A stretch of DNA of 64,000 nucleotides, from assembly GCF_900102135.1 (NCBI RefSeq), contig NZ_FMVJ01000006.1, forward strand, positions 1 through 64,000. The letters run 5' to 3'. Positions 54,901-64,000 of the stretch are shown in pieces. Position 1 is the stretch's first letter. Every line of letters begins with the position of its first letter. Both the position numbers and the translations under genes were made by a program. The DNA is from Microvirga guangxiensis. Lineage in GTDB: Bacteria > Pseudomonadota > Alphaproteobacteria > Rhizobiales > Beijerinckiaceae. The notes beneath the pieces were generated by a model. The model was not told where the DNA came from. It saw only the letters and a list, made by a program, of their open reading frames with translations, and made no database searches.

Positions 54901-57336
54901 ATGCGTTTTGTCCTACGATTCTTCGGCTTCCTGTTCAGCGTGGGGGCGATCTTCTTTCTGATCGGCGCCGTCGGGCTGGCCTATGGATTCTGGTTCTTCT
55001 CCAAGGATCTGCCGGATCACGCGCAGCTCGCCAATTACGAGCCGCCGGTCATGACCCGTGTTCACGCCTCCGACGGCAGCCTGATCGCGGAATATGCCCG
55101 CGAGCGGCGCCTTTACGTGCCGATCCAGGCCATCCCCAAGCTTGTGAAGGCCGCTTTCCTCTCCGCCGAGGACAAGAATTTCTACAAGCATCCCGGCATC
55201 GATCCCGAGGGTGTCATTCGCGCGATCGTCGTCAACGTCAAATCGGGCGGCAAGCGTGAGCAGGGCGCGTCCACCATCACGCAGCAGGTCGCCAAGAACT
55301 TCCTGGTCGGCAACGAGCGCAGCTATGAGCGCAAGATCCGCGAGGCGCTGATTGCGCTGCGCATGGAATCGACCTTCTCGAAGGACAAGATCCTCGAACT
55401 CTATCTCAACGAGATCTATCTCGGCCTCGGCAATTACGGCGTCGCCGCCTCGGCCTTGAACTATTTCGGCAAATCTCTGCACGAACTCGATGTCGCGGAA
55501 GTGGCCTATCTCGCGGCCCTCCCGAAGGCCCCGAACAACTATCACCCGTTCCGTCAGCCCCAGGCTGCCATCGATCGCCGCAACTGGGTCATCGGCCGCA
55601 TGGTCGAGAATGGCTACATCACGGCGGAGCAGGCCGAGGCGGCCAAAAAGCAGCCGCTCAACGTCACGCCGCGCGTCGTGTCGCCCAACAGCATCGCATC
55701 CGGCTATTTCGCCGAAGGCGTGCGCCGCGACATCGCCGAGCGCTACGGCGAGGAGAAGCTCTACGAGGGCGGCCTTCTGATCCGCTCCACCCTCGATCCC
55801 AAGATGCAGGCCATGGCCCGCAAGTCGTTGGTCGATGGCTTGGTGCGCTTCGACGAAGCCCGCGGCTGGCGCGGCGCTCAGGCCAAGCTCGATCTGGCCG
55901 GTCGCGAATGGGGTCTGGCCCTCGCCGAGGTCCCCTCCATGGGCGATGTCCAGCCCTGGCGTCTGGCCGTCGTGCTCGAGGTCGCCGGCGGGCGCGCCCG
56001 CATCGGCCTTCAGCCGAAAAAGGAATCCTCCGGCCAACTCTCGCGGGATCGTGAGACGGGCACCATCGGCGCCGACGGCGTGAAATGGACCCGTCGCTCG
56101 GTCGAGAAGGCCGTGTCGGTCGGCGATGTGATCTATGTGGAGCCCATCGATGGCAAGGAGGGCCAGTACCGTATCCGCCAGGTGCCCGAGATTTCCGGCG
56201 CCATCGTCGCCATGGATCCCCAGACGGGCCGCGTTCATGCGATGGTCGGCGGCTTCTCCTTCGACCAGAGCGAGTTCAACCGCGCGACGCAGGCGATGCG
56301 TCAGCCGGGCTCCTCGTTCAAGCCTCTCGTGTACGCGACGGCTCTCGACAACGGCTACACGCCCTCGTCGCAGATCATGGACTCGGCCTTCGTTCTCGAC
56401 ATGGGTCCGGGCCAGGCCGCATGGGCCCCCTCGAACTATGACGGCAAGGCCGCGGGCCTGCGCACTCTTCGCTACGGCATCGAGCACTCGAAGAACCTCA
56501 TGACGGTGCGTCTCTCGAACGAGATCGGCATGCCGGTGGTTGCCGAGTATGCCCGCCGTTTCGGCGTCTACGACGACATGCTCCCGCTGCTCTCCATGTC
56601 GCTCGGCGCAGGCGAGACGACGGTGATGCGCATGACGGCGGCCTATTCCATGTTCGCGAATGGCGGCCGCCGCATCAAGCCGACGCTGATCGACCAGATT
56701 CAGGACCGCACGGGCCGCACGATCTACCGTCACGACGACCGCAAATGCGATGCCTGCGATGCACAGGCATGGGACGGCGGCGCCGCGCCCAAGCTCACGG
56801 ACAGCCGCGAGCAGGTGCTCGATCCGCTCACCGCCTACCAGATCACCTCGATCCTCGAAGGCGTGGTCCAGCGCGGCACGGCTCAGTCGGTGAAGGCCGT
56901 CGGCAAGCCGCTCGCCGGCAAGACCGGCACCACCAACGACGCGAAGGACGTGTGGTTCGTGGGCTTCTCACCCGATCTCGCGGTGGGCGTCTTCCTCGGC
57001 TACGACCAGCCGAAGTCCCTCGGCAACGCGGCGACCGCCGGTCAGTACGCCGCGCCCGTGTTCCGCGACTTCATGCAGATGGCGCTGAAGGACAAGCCCG
57101 CCACACCGTTCCGCGTGCCCGCCGGCATCAAGCTGATCCGCGTCAATGCCTCCACCGGCACCCGCGTGGCAGGCGAGGGCGGCGGCACGATCCTGGAAGC
57201 CTTCAAGCCCGGCCAGTCGCCTCCGGAATATTACGCTCCCCAGGAGGAAGAGGTCCCGCAGGCAGAATACTCGCCGGCTCCTCCGGAGATGATGCCGCGC
57301 AGGGCCGTGGGGGCAAGCCCAGGCGGATTGTACTGA
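54901..57336 (+). CDS. mrcA: penicillin-binding protein 1A (housekeeping copy)
   Basis: 811 residues. Membrane helix (about 8-34), GT51 domain with AEDKNFYKHPGIDPEG and GASTITQQVAKNFLVGNER, OB-like insert, and a transpeptidase domain with PGSSFKPLVYATALD (active Ser), EHSKNLMTVRL (SKN) and AGKTGTTNDAKDVWF (KTG). Cytoplasmic-membrane enzyme with periplasmic catalytic domains. The amiC - mrcA - prfB context is conserved, marking this as the main PBP1A; the copy at 30789-33206 is the accessory one. ATG at 54886 would add five residues; 54901 matches the family start. Confidence 0.94.
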   Translation: MRFVLRFFGFLFSVGAIFFLIGAVGLAYGFWFFSKDLPDHAQLANYEPPVMTRVHASDGSLIAEYARERRLYVPIQAIPKLVKAAFLSAEDKNFYKHPGIDPEGVIRAIVVNVKSGGKREQGASTITQQVAKNFLVGNERSYERKIREALIALRMESTFSKDKILELYLNEIYLGLGNYGVAASALNYFGKSLHELDVAEVAYLAALPKAPNNYHPFRQPQAAIDRRNWVIGRMVENGYITAEQAEAAKKQPLNVTPRVVSPNSIASGYFAEGVRRDIAERYGEEKLYEGGLLIRSTLDPKMQAMARKSLVDGLVRFDEARGWRGAQAKLDLAGREWGLALAEVPSMGDVQPWRLAVVLEVAGGRARIGLQPKKESSGQLSRDRETGTIGADGVKWTRRSVEKAVSVGDVIYVEPIDGKEGQYRIRQVPEISGAIVAMDPQTGRVHAMVGGFSFDQSEFNRATQAMRQPGSSFKPLVYATALDNGYTPSSQIMDSAFVLDMGPGQAAWAPSNYDGKAAGLRTLRYGIEHSKNLMTVRLSNEIGMPVVAEYARRFGVYDDMLPLLSMSLGAGETTVMRMTAAYSMFANGGRRIKPTLIDQIQDRTGRTIYRHDDRKCDACDAQAWDGGAAPKLTDSREQVLDPLTAYQITSILEGVVQRGTAQSVKAVGKPLAGKTGTTNDAKDVWFVGFSPDLAVGVFLGYDQPKSLGNAATAGQYAAPVFRDFMQMALKDKPATPFRVPAGIKLIRVNASTGTRVAGEGGGTILEAFKPGQSPPEYYAPQEEEVPQAEYSPAPPEMMPRRAVGASPGGLY

Positions 57337-57387
57337 TCCTCTCCACACCCCATATGATAAGCGCTTCCTGAAAAGCGCGAACACAAT

Positions 57388-57426
57388 GATCATCGCTGCA
57401 GCCGCTCTCGGTCTGCCGCGATGATC
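57388..57426. repeat. 9-bp inverted repeat between mrcA and prfB
   Basis: GATCATCGC / GCGATGATC with a 21-nt loop in the 171-bp gap before prfB. There is no T-run; role unknown. Confidence 0.3.
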
Positions 57427-57507
57427 GGTTTCGCGGGAAGGCTCCTTTACACGATGGAGCACGACGCTTAAGACGCCACAAACCCAAGGCACGGACAGCA
57501 AGACAAC

Positions 57508-58636
57508 ATGCGCGCCGAAATCGAACACCTCGTAGAAGAGACCAAGCAGTCAGTCGGGCTGCTGAGGAGGCATCTTTGACTGGGATAATGCCCAGCGCCG
57601 CCTCGCCGAACTGAACGCCAACGCGGAAGATCCGAACCTCTGGAACGATGCGGATGCCGCGCAGAAGATCATGCGCGAGCGCACGACTCTCGAAGAGCAG
57701 ATTACCTCCATCAAGCGCATGGAGCAGGAACTCGATGACGCCATCACGCTGATCGAACTCGGCGAGATGGAGGAGGACGAGAGCACCATCAAGGAAGGTG
57801 AGGAGGCGATCCGCGCCCTTCAGGAAGAGGCTGCCCGCCGTCAGGTCGAGACGCTCCTCTCCGGCGAAGCCGACGCCAACGACACCTATATCGAAGTGCA
57901 TTCGGGCGCCGGCGGCACGGAAAGCCAGGATTGGGCCTCCATGCTCCAGCGCATGTACGCCCGCTGGGCCGAGCGCCGGAAGTACAAGGTCGAGCTTCTC
58001 GAAATGACCGACGGCGAAGAGGCCGGCATCAAGAGCGCCACGCTCCTGATCAAGGGCCACAACGCCTATGGCTGGCTCAAGACCGAGTCCGGCGTGCATC
58101 GCCTCGTGCGCATCTCGCCCTACGACTCGAACGCGCGCCGCCACACGAGCTTCGCCTCGGTGTGGGTCTATCCGGTGGTGGATGACCGCATCAACATCGA
58201 GATCAAGGAATCGGACTGCCGCATCGACACGTTCCGCTCCTCGGGCGCGGGCGGCCAGCACGTGAACACCACGGACTCGGCGGTGCGTATCACGCATATT
58301 CCGAGCGGCATCGTCGTGGCCTGTCAGCAGGAGCGTTCGCAGCACAAGAACCGCGCGACCGCCTGGAACATGCTGCGCGCCCGCCTCTATGAGGCCGAGC
58401 TGAAGAAGCGCGAGGAGAAGGCGAACGCCGAGGCCGCTGCCAAAACCGATATCGGCTGGGGCCACCAGATCCGCTCCTACGTGCTGCAGCCCTACCAGCT
58501 TGTGAAGGACCTGCGCACGGGCACCCAATCCCAGAGCCCGCAGGATGTACTCGACGGAGATCTCGACCCGTTCATGGAAGCCTCCCTCGCCCAGCGCGTC
58601 TACGGCGGCGGCGGGGATGTCGAGGATATCGATTAA
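57508..58636 (+). CDS. prfB: peptide chain release factor 2, with programmed +1 frameshift
   Basis: Starts at ATG 57508. After 23 codons an in-frame TGA (57577-57579) is met in CTT-TGA-C, with the stimulatory AGGAGG (57565-57570) three bases before CTT: the classic RF2 autoregulatory frameshift. Skipping T57577 joins the frame that runs to 58636, giving 375 residues. Features: GGQ in [40 protein letters not shown]; and the stop-codon-recognition loop [15 protein letters not shown], with SPY where E. coli has SPF. RF2 terminates at UGA/UAA. An annotation starting at 57671 would be truncated. Confidence 0.95.
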
Positions 58637-58639
58637 GTG

Positions 58640-58671
58640 AAAAGGCCCACTCGATTGAGTGGGCCTTTTTA
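58640..58671. terminator. bidirectional rho-independent terminator
   Basis: AAAAGGCCCACTC, GATT loop, GAGTGGGCCTTTTT: a 13-bp stem between convergent prfB and the RTX protease gene. Confidence 0.92.
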
Positions 58672-58685
58672 TTGGAGCGCCGAAC

Positions 58686-60161
58686 TCAGACGACGAGAAT
58701 GTCGTTGGCGTAAATCGTCATAGCTCCCGCGAATTTCACGAAGCGTACGGCTGCCAAGGGGCCAGTGCCGTCGGGGTCGTAAGCGAGAGAGCGGTCATCA
58801 CCGTTGAAGATGATCCGGTCGTTGGCATCCGCCGCGCCGGTCCCTTCCACGAAAGCATCGTTGCTCAAGCTGCCTTTCGCGAGAGTGCTGAAGATGGTTG
58901 CGGACAGGATGATCAGGTCATCGGAATCATCGAAGTCCATGATCAGGTCAATGTCGTCGACGCCATTGAACCAGGTATCGAAAACGAACCGATCCTTGCC
59001 TTCGCCTCCCTTCAGGGTGTCGCTTCCTGCGCCTCCGTTCAGCACATCGTCGTTGTCGTAGAAGCGGTATCCGATGACGCTGCCGTCGTCGCCGACTAAG
59101 CTGTCGTTTCCGGCTCCGCCCTGCAGAGTGTCGTTGCCGTCACCGCCTTGCAGGATATCGTTGTCGAACTCTCCGTACAGGATGTCGTCGCCGCGTCCGC
59201 CGTCGAGGACATCATTGCCGAAATCCCCATACAGGATGTCATCGTCGTAGCCGCCGCTGAGGGCGTCGTTGCCTGCGCCTCCGTAAAGCGTATCCTCATC
59301 GAAGCCGCCCCTAAGGACATCATTGCCGACGTCACCATAAAGAATGTCGGAGCCGTCGCTGCCGCTCAGGAAGTCGTCGCCAGTCTCTCCATAGAGAACG
59401 TCGTCGCCGTCGAAGCCGTAGATGGTGTCGTTGCCATGGCCGCCTTTGATGAGATCCTTGACGGCGACGCCGTGGATCACATCCGCCTTGCTCTTGCCGA
59501 TCTGGGTCAGGGTTTGCGTGGCCTTGCTCCAGCTCCACTTCGCGACCTGTTTTCCATCTTGCGACGGGTTGCCGTAGAGGGCTCGGATTGCCTGGACGTC
59601 CAACGCGCCGAGGCCGACCGGCTGCATATCGATCTCGCCACCCGTGTAGCTCATCACGGTCTGGTTCACGTGATCCAGATCCGACCTCAACAATTTCTTG
59701 TTGTAAGGCATCTTGTGAAAGGGATGCTTGAGGCCGAGCGCATGGCCGATCTCATGGAGGAGTACGTAGAGCTTGAACGAGTGATGCTGTGAAAACTCGG
59801 TGCGATACCGGGCGTTCAAGTAGATATTGCCACCATCGAAGTCTCGGACGACGCCCTCGCCGGACGTGTCGCGGCTGAGCTTCGGGAATTCCGCCCGGGC
59901 GCTGTGGTCTCCCCATTCCCAGCTCCACTGAAACTTCAGCTCGGCCTCTCGCCCTTTGACCTCGATGAACCGGATGCCGCAGGCGTCACCCCACATCTTT
60001 AGGGCTTTGCGCGCCATACCTTTGTCGGCATTGCCGAACTTCATAGAGCCCCAGTTCAGGGTGTTGAAGGTATAGGTGAGGAATACCGGCTTCTTATTGA
60101 CCTTGAGAGTCGGAAGCGAGTTCCAGCTCTGGCCTGAAATGATGGCTTTATAATCCGGCAT
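58686..60161 (-). CDS. serralysin-like RTX metalloprotease
   Basis: 491 residues. The M10 protease domain (about 1-200) has the zinc motif [12 protein letters not shown] (H136, E137, H140, H146) and the Met-turn TVMSYTGG (M170). From about 240 to 400 come some 14 RTX-type nonapeptides (GGxGNDxLx), a calcium-binding beta-roll, then a C-terminal domain ending in hydrophobic residues ([12 protein letters not shown]), as needed for type I secretion. No N-terminal signal, as expected. No T1SS genes (HlyB/HlyD) or inhibitor are next to it. The repeats give a tract of repeated DNA that is coding. Confidence 0.9.
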   Translation of the reverse strand: MPDYKAIISGQSWNSLPTLKVNKKPVFLTYTFNTLNWGSMKFGNADKGMARKALKMWGDACGIRFIEVKGREAELKFQWSWEWGDHSARAEFPKLSRDTSGEGVVRDFDGGNIYLNARYRTEFSQHHSFKLYVLLHEIGHALGLKHPFHKMPYNKKLLRSDLDHVNQTVMSYTGGEIDMQPVGLGALDVQAIRALYGNPSQDGKQVAKWSWSKATQTLTQIGKSKADVIHGVAVKDLIKGGHGNDTIYGFDGDDVLYGETGDDFLSGSDGSDILYGDVGNDVLRGGFDEDTLYGGAGNDALSGGYDDDILYGDFGNDVLDGGRGDDILYGEFDNDILQGGDGNDTLQGGAGNDSLVGDDGSVIGYRFYDNDDVLNGGAGSDTLKGGEGKDRFVFDTWFNGVDDIDLIMDFDDSDDLIILSATIFSTLAKGSLSNDAFVEGTGAADANDRIIFNGDDRSLAYDPDGTGPLAAVRFVKFAGAMTIYANDILVV

Positions 60162-60248
60162 GTGCGGCTTGGCTCTGAAGGATGAATGTGAGCCAAGCTC
60201 TATATTGTTATATCGTTTTATGCAACCAGCGCGCGAACTGGTTCATCG

Positions 60249-60716
60249 TCAGCGCAGAGCCTGTACGGCCTCCAACACTTCCTCGATGTGGCCCGGCACC
60301 TTCACCTTGTTCCAGATCCTGGCGATCCTGCCTTCACGGTCGATGAGAACCGTGGTGCGTTCGACGCCCATGTATTTGCGGCCATACATGCTTTTCTCGA
60401 CCCAGACTCCATAAGCCTCCAGCATGCTTTTAGCTTCGTCGGAGGCGAGGGGGAATTCGAGGCCGTACTTGGCGCGGAACTTGTCGTGGCTCTTCATCGG
60501 ATCTGGGGAGACGCCGATGATCTCCGTATCGGCAGCTTCGAAATCCTTGCGGGATTCCTGGAAATTCTTGGCCTCCAAGGTGCAGCCGCTCGTGTCGTCC
60601 TTGGGGTAGAAATAGAGCACGACCTTTCTGCCCCTAAGGCTCTCCAGGGAGAGGTTCTTCCCGCCCGTGACGGGGAGGGAGAAGTCGGGAGCTGGCATTC
60701 CGGGCAATAGAGACAT
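60249..60716 (-). CDS. bcp: BCP-type peroxiredoxin (thioredoxin-dependent thiol peroxidase)
   Basis: 155 residues. APDFSLPVTGGKNLSL, VVLYFYPKDDTSGCTLEAKNF with the peroxidatic Cys45, GVSPDPMKSHDKF and VERTTVLIDREGRI are standard for BCP/PrxQ. Position 50, where E. coli BCP has the resolving Cys, is Lys, and Cys45 is the only cysteine, so it should work as a 1-Cys enzyme with an outside thiol. It reduces peroxides in the cytoplasm. AAGGAAGG precedes ATG 60716; the long open frame upstream is a shadow of the divergent AsmA-like gene. Confidence 0.93.
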   Translation of the reverse strand: MSLLPGMPAPDFSLPVTGGKNLSLESLRGRKVVLYFYPKDDTSGCTLEAKNFQESRKDFEAADTEIIGVSPDPMKSHDKFRAKYGLEFPLASDEAKSMLEAYGVWVEKSMYGRKYMGVERTTVLIDREGRIARIWNKVKVPGHIEEVLEAVQALR

Positions 60717-60875
60717 TATTCGCCTTCCTTTTGGCGGATTATCCTGTTTGGAAACCTCTTGTGTGCACGACGGATAAGAAGGCGGTCGCGGGAGGCTGCC
60801 AGGGCGGTTATGGTCCCTCACTGATTCCCTCGCTGCAGCAAAAGCACAAGAACCTGGTTGCACAACATCACAAGA

Positions 60876-63800
60876 ATGAAGCTGACGCTCCGTACCACGT
60901 TGTCCCGGCAAGAACCGGCTAAGCGAAGCCTTTTGAGCCGGATTATCCGTGGTACGCTCTATGTGAAGCTCGGGCTCGTCGTCTTCATTGTTGTCGTTGC
61001 TGGTCTTTTCTACTTGCGCCTGTCCGCGGGCCCCATGAGCTTCGGCCGTCTGCCGGAGCGGGTGGCGGAGGCCCTGGCTTCCCGGATCGGCCCTGGCTGG
61101 AACGTGGCGCTTCGTAATACGGCCATCGAGCTGCATGAGGGCATACCGGCCCTGAGGGCCAACGGGCTCGACATTCGCGGGCCGGGCGGCGAGCTCGTCG
61201 TTCGCGCTCCTTACGCCCTCGTCAGCGTGGATTTCCTGTCGCTGCTCACGGCCAATCTCCAGCCGAAAGCCATTCGGGTGAGGGACCTGCAGATGCGGGT
61301 CCTCGTCAATCGCGACGGCTCGCTCACATTCTCGCCGGTGCCGGCCGTGGAGGAGGGGCAGAGCGGCGATGCTCCTGCTCCGGAGCCTGCTCCGTCCAAG
61401 GAAGCGGCTGCCTCGCTCGCGGTCAGCACCGATGGCCCCTCTCGCGTGTCCGGAGCCGTCGGCTCCCTCTTCGAGCTGATCGTCGGTCCGCGCAGTGTCC
61501 TCAATTCTCTGGGGCGGGCCCAGCTTACCAATGCCAAGCTCGTCTTCATCGACGCCGATCATCGCGAGCGAGCCCGCTTCGACCGGCTCGACGCCACCTT
61601 CGATTGGGACGATGGCGGCCGGCATTTCTCCGCCACCGTGGAAGGCCCGCAAGGCCCATGGCAGCTCAGCGGCGATGTGCGAGCCAACGGCAACGGCGCT
61701 TACCGCGCGGCTGTCGTAGCCGATGCCGCGCCGATCCAGGACATCATGCTGCTCGGCGGCATGTCGGATCTTCCTGCCGCCACCGATCTCGAATTCTCTG
61801 GCCGCTTCGATGTGGCCTATGCGGAGGGCCGCGTAACCGAGCTGAAGACGCGCCTCGACAGCAATACGGGCTTCATCCAGATCGAGGACAAGGATACCTC
61901 CCCCTTGCCGGTGGATCGCGCCACGATCGTGGCCGAATGGGACGAGGCGGAGAAAACCCTCAACCTGCCGACCCTTGAGCTGAAGGGAGGCGAGACGCAG
62001 GTCAGGCTTCACGGCACCCTAGCCGTGCCGGTAGGGCAGGAGCCCTGGCGTCTCTTGTTGAGCGGCCGGGATATCGTGTGGGCGGGAGCCGCCCCTGGGG
62101 ACGCGCCGCTTCAGGTTTCGCACATGGAGGCAGACCTCTCCGGTCCCGAGGGCGTTTCCATCAACAGCATCAGGCTGGTCGGCCCCGACCTGAACGCGGA
62201 AATCAAGGGAGCTCTAGCGGCTCCCGCCGATCCAAAGGGGCTGAAGTTCGATGTGACAGCCTCGAAGAGCAATGTCCGCTCCGCGCTCCGGGTCTGGCCC
62301 GAAGGCGTCGCGCCGCCGGTTCGCCGCTTCCTCGTGGCAAACCTGAAGAGCGGCATCCTCGATGACTTCAGGCTCAAGGTCGCCATGGCGGGATCCGATG
62401 TGGAGAAGGCCATCTCCGGCGGGCCCATTCCCGATGAATCCGTCAAGATCGACTTCGTGATTTCGCAAGGCGTTCTTCAAGCCGCCGAAGGTCTGCCTCC
62501 CATCTCCAGGATGGATGTGACCGGCCAGGTGACCGGCAAGAGAGTGACACTGCGCGCGCCGACCGGCCATGTGGACATGGCCGGCAATTACAGCCTCAAC
62601 GCGTCCGAAGGCACGTTCGCCCTCGACGATTACTGGGACGACAACGCCCTGGCGCGCATCGACTTCCGCCTCTTTGGCGGAGCCGATGGCGTCGGGGCCA
62701 TGCTGCAGCAACCTCTGGTCAAGCAGATTGCCGGTTTCGACGTCGATCCGGCAACGATGAAGGGCAAGGCTGACCTGCGGGTCGGGATCGGGCTTGCGGT
62801 CAACGACATTCCGGCCTTCGCCGATCTGCCGCTCAAGGTCAGCGGTACGCTGAACGAACTGATCGTCGACAAGGTTTTCGGCAAGGAGAAGCTCGAAGGG
62901 GGCAATCTCACGATCGCATATGATCGCGGCGATCTGTCGATCAAAGGCGATGGCAAGATCAGCGGCGGGCCCGCCTCCATCGACGTGCAGAAGAACCGCG
63001 AGGGCGGGCAGGCGAATGTCGCCTTTGTCCTCGACGAGGCAGCGCGCAGCAAGCGAGGGCTGTCCTTCGGCTCGCAGCTGACGGGCAGCATCGCGCTCAA
63101 GGCCAGCGTGCCCTTGGGCAAGCCGGATGCTACGGGCATCGCCATCGAGGCCGACTTGGCGAAGGCAAGCATCGACCAACTCATTCCCGGCTGGTCCAAG
63201 CCGGCGGGCAGGGCAGGCAAGCTCACCTTCACCATGATCGAAGGCTCCGAGACCGAAATCCGGGACCTACAACTCGACAGCAGCGCCGTGCAACTGCGCG
63301 GAACGGCCCTTCTATCCAAGGATGGCGATCTCGCGAAGGCTGAGCTTTCGACCTTTAAGCTCTCGCCGGGCGACGACATGCGCGCGCAGCTCGAACAATC
63401 CGGCGGCACCTACAAGGTCACCATCCGCGGCAATGTGGGCGATGCGCGTCCCTTCCTGAAAAGTCTCAACTCGCAAGGATCCTCACGGAACGGATCGGCC
63501 AGGGAAACGAAGGATTTCGATCTCGATCTGAACCTCAACATTCTCACCGGCTACAACAACGAGGCGATCACGAACGCTGTCATCAAGGCATCCATGCGCA
63601 AGGAGGTCTTGCGCCAGCTCGAGATGAAGGGGCGTCTTGGCGCGACGAACGTTGCCGCCCGCACCGATGCCCAGGGCCGGAACGGCTCCATGATCATCGT
63701 TCAGGCGGAGGATGCGGGGGCGCTTCTGCGGTTCACCGATGTGTACAGGCGCATGGTGGGCGGCGACCTCATCATCAACATGGCGACCGGAGACGGGGGG

Positions 63801-64000
63801 CAGCCGGGCATGATGCTGCTGCGCTCCTTCACCCTGGTGAACGAGCCGGCCTTGCGCCGCATCATCCCGACACAGACTCAAGTGGTAGCAGGCCAGGACA
63901 GCGCCGGTAATCCGCAGATGATGCGGGTGGATGTGAACGAGATCTCGTTTGCCCGGGCCCGTATGGAGTTCACGCGCACGTCGGGCCGTCTCGATTTCAA
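60876..64000 (+). CDS. AsmA/YhdP-like (DUF3971) envelope protein, 5' part
   Basis: 1041 residues are visible and the frame is open to the window edge. A membrane anchor at about 27-50 (LYVKLGLVVFIVVVAGLFYL) is followed by a long periplasmic region of beta-strand repeats without signal cleavage. Early DIRGPGGELVVRAPYALVSVD, the YhdP/DUF3971-like middle (VRRFLVANLKSGILDDFRLKVAM) and LKVSGTLNELIVDKVFGKEKLEGGNLTIAYD fit the AsmA-like superfamily, thought to be bridge-like lipid carriers between inner and outer membrane. The substrate is inference. ATG 60876 is the first in-frame start; the ribosome site is weak. Divergent from bcp. Confidence 0.85.
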   Translation, partial: MKLTLRTTLSRQEPAKRSLLSRIIRGTLYVKLGLVVFIVVVAGLFYLRLSAGPMSFGRLPERVAEALASRIGPGWNVALRNTAIELHEGIPALRANGLDIRGPGGELVVRAPYALVSVDFLSLLTANLQPKAIRVRDLQMRVLVNRDGSLTFSPVPAVEEGQSGDAPAPEPAPSKEAAASLAVSTDGPSRVSGAVGSLFELIVGPRSVLNSLGRAQLTNAKLVFIDADHRERARFDRLDATFDWDDGGRHFSATVEGPQGPWQLSGDVRANGNGAYRAAVVADAAPIQDIMLLGGMSDLPAATDLEFSGRFDVAYAEGRVTELKTRLDSNTGFIQIEDKDTSPLPVDRATIVAEWDEAEKTLNLPTLELKGGETQVRLHGTLAVPVGQEPWRLLLSGRDIVWAGAAPGDAPLQVSHMEADLSGPEGVSINSIRLVGPDLNAEIKGALAAPADPKGLKFDVTASKSNVRSALRVWPEGVAPPVRRFLVANLKSGILDDFRLKVAMAGSDVEKAISGGPIPDESVKIDFVISQGVLQAAEGLPPISRMDVTGQVTGKRVTLRAPTGHVDMAGNYSLNASEGTFALDDYWDDNALARIDFRLFGGADGVGAMLQQPLVKQIAGFDVDPATMKGKADLRVGIGLAVNDIPAFADLPLKVSGTLNELIVDKVFGKEKLEGGNLTIAYDRGDLSIKGDGKISGGPASIDVQKNREGGQANVAFVLDEAARSKRGLSFGSQLTGSIALKASVPLGKPDATGIAIEADLAKASIDQLIPGWSKPAGRAGKLTFTMIEGSETEIRDLQLDSSAVQLRGTALLSKDGDLAKAELSTFKLSPGDDMRAQLEQSGGTYKVTIRGNVGDARPFLKSLNSQGSSRNGSARETKDFDLDLNLNILTGYNNEAITNAVIKASMRKEVLRQLEMKGRLGATNVAARTDAQGRNGSMIIVQAEDAGALLRFTDVYRRMVGGDLIINMATGDGGQPGMMLLRSFTLVNEPALRRIIPTQTQVVAGQDSAGNPQMMRVDVNEISFARARMEFTRTSGRLDF

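Noticed and set aside
57671-58636. prfB starting at the internal ATG 57671
   Set aside because: The true start at 57508 and the frameshift site restore the normal RF2 N-terminus.
58980-59460. Tandem DNA repeats or a CRISPR-like array
   Set aside because: The periodicity is 27 bp and in frame: it encodes the calcium-binding RTX nonapeptides of the metalloprotease.
60249-62012. 587-codon open frame ending in the peroxiredoxin
   Set aside because: Only the last 155 codons are BCP; the rest is antisense to the AsmA-like gene, and ATG 60716 has a good ribosome site.

Overview
The window is 64 kb of high-GC chromosome from an alphaproteobacterium, most likely Hyphomicrobiales (Rhizobiales) and possibly a Microvirga/Methylobacterium-like member; the genus is inference. 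Supporting this are an NDUFA12-type complex I subunit, a B12-dependent (class II) ribonucleotide reductase, RNase E with a large acidic insertion, DUF2155, DUF305 and DUF2778 proteins, phasin-like proteins, and clustered GANTC (CcrM) sites. No IS element, integrase, CRISPR array, tRNA or rRNA gene was seen.

Layout. 1-5 kb: a small hypothetical gene, a membrane-anchored sigma-1.1-like protein, an M15/DUF882 murein peptidase, a YkuD L,D-transpeptidase, a DUF2726 protein, a RNase Z-like MBL protein and an acidic protein. 5-14 kb: a DUF305/HMA copper-type pair, MYG1, an M20 peptidase, a hemerythrin-phasin fusion, a GST, a Tat-SDR, a DUF2778 (Tlde1-like) protein, a small membrane protein, a DMT transporter and a candidate 6S-like RNA. 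14-27 kb: a PQQ-type sugar dehydrogenase, small stress-type genes, an FMN reductase, an RND pump pair, cardiolipin synthase, a BrkB protein, and a doxX-VOC-glutathionyl-hydroquinone reductase operon. 27-34 kb: the glycine-riboswitch cell-wall locus. 34-38 kb: an MCP, a small secreted protein, a frame-disrupted DUF1801 gene and an AT-rich TIR gene. 38-64 kb: mostly housekeeping (nrdJ, ndufA12-like, aat, accC-accB-aroQ, dsbA-like, aminotransferase, rne, amiC, mrcA, prfB), then an RTX metalloprotease, a BCP peroxiredoxin and the 5' part of an AsmA/YhdP-like gene.

Most interesting locus. Two near-identical tandem glycine riboswitches lie on the minus strand. Neither precedes a glycine-cleavage gene. 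The first (33.6-33.8 kb) heads a run of a PBP1A paralogue, an FtsI/PBP2-like transpeptidase and a TRIC/UPF0126 membrane protein. The second (28.2-28.3 kb) heads a YkuD L,D-transpeptidase lipoprotein. Each copy carries the same upstream promoter-like element and the same Shine-Dalgarno/ATG context opening a roughly 30-codon ORF. The same window also holds a PBP1A (54.9 kb) and a YkuD (2.3 kb) with no riboswitch. Excess glycine is known to replace alanine in peptidoglycan stem peptides and impair cross-linking. The simplest inference is a glycine-sensing backup set of wall synthases and cross-linkers.

Other cell-wall genes in the window (DUF882, DUF2778, AmiC) are not visibly linked to the riboswitches. 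Most start codons were chosen by Shine-Dalgarno and family length; alternatives are noted.
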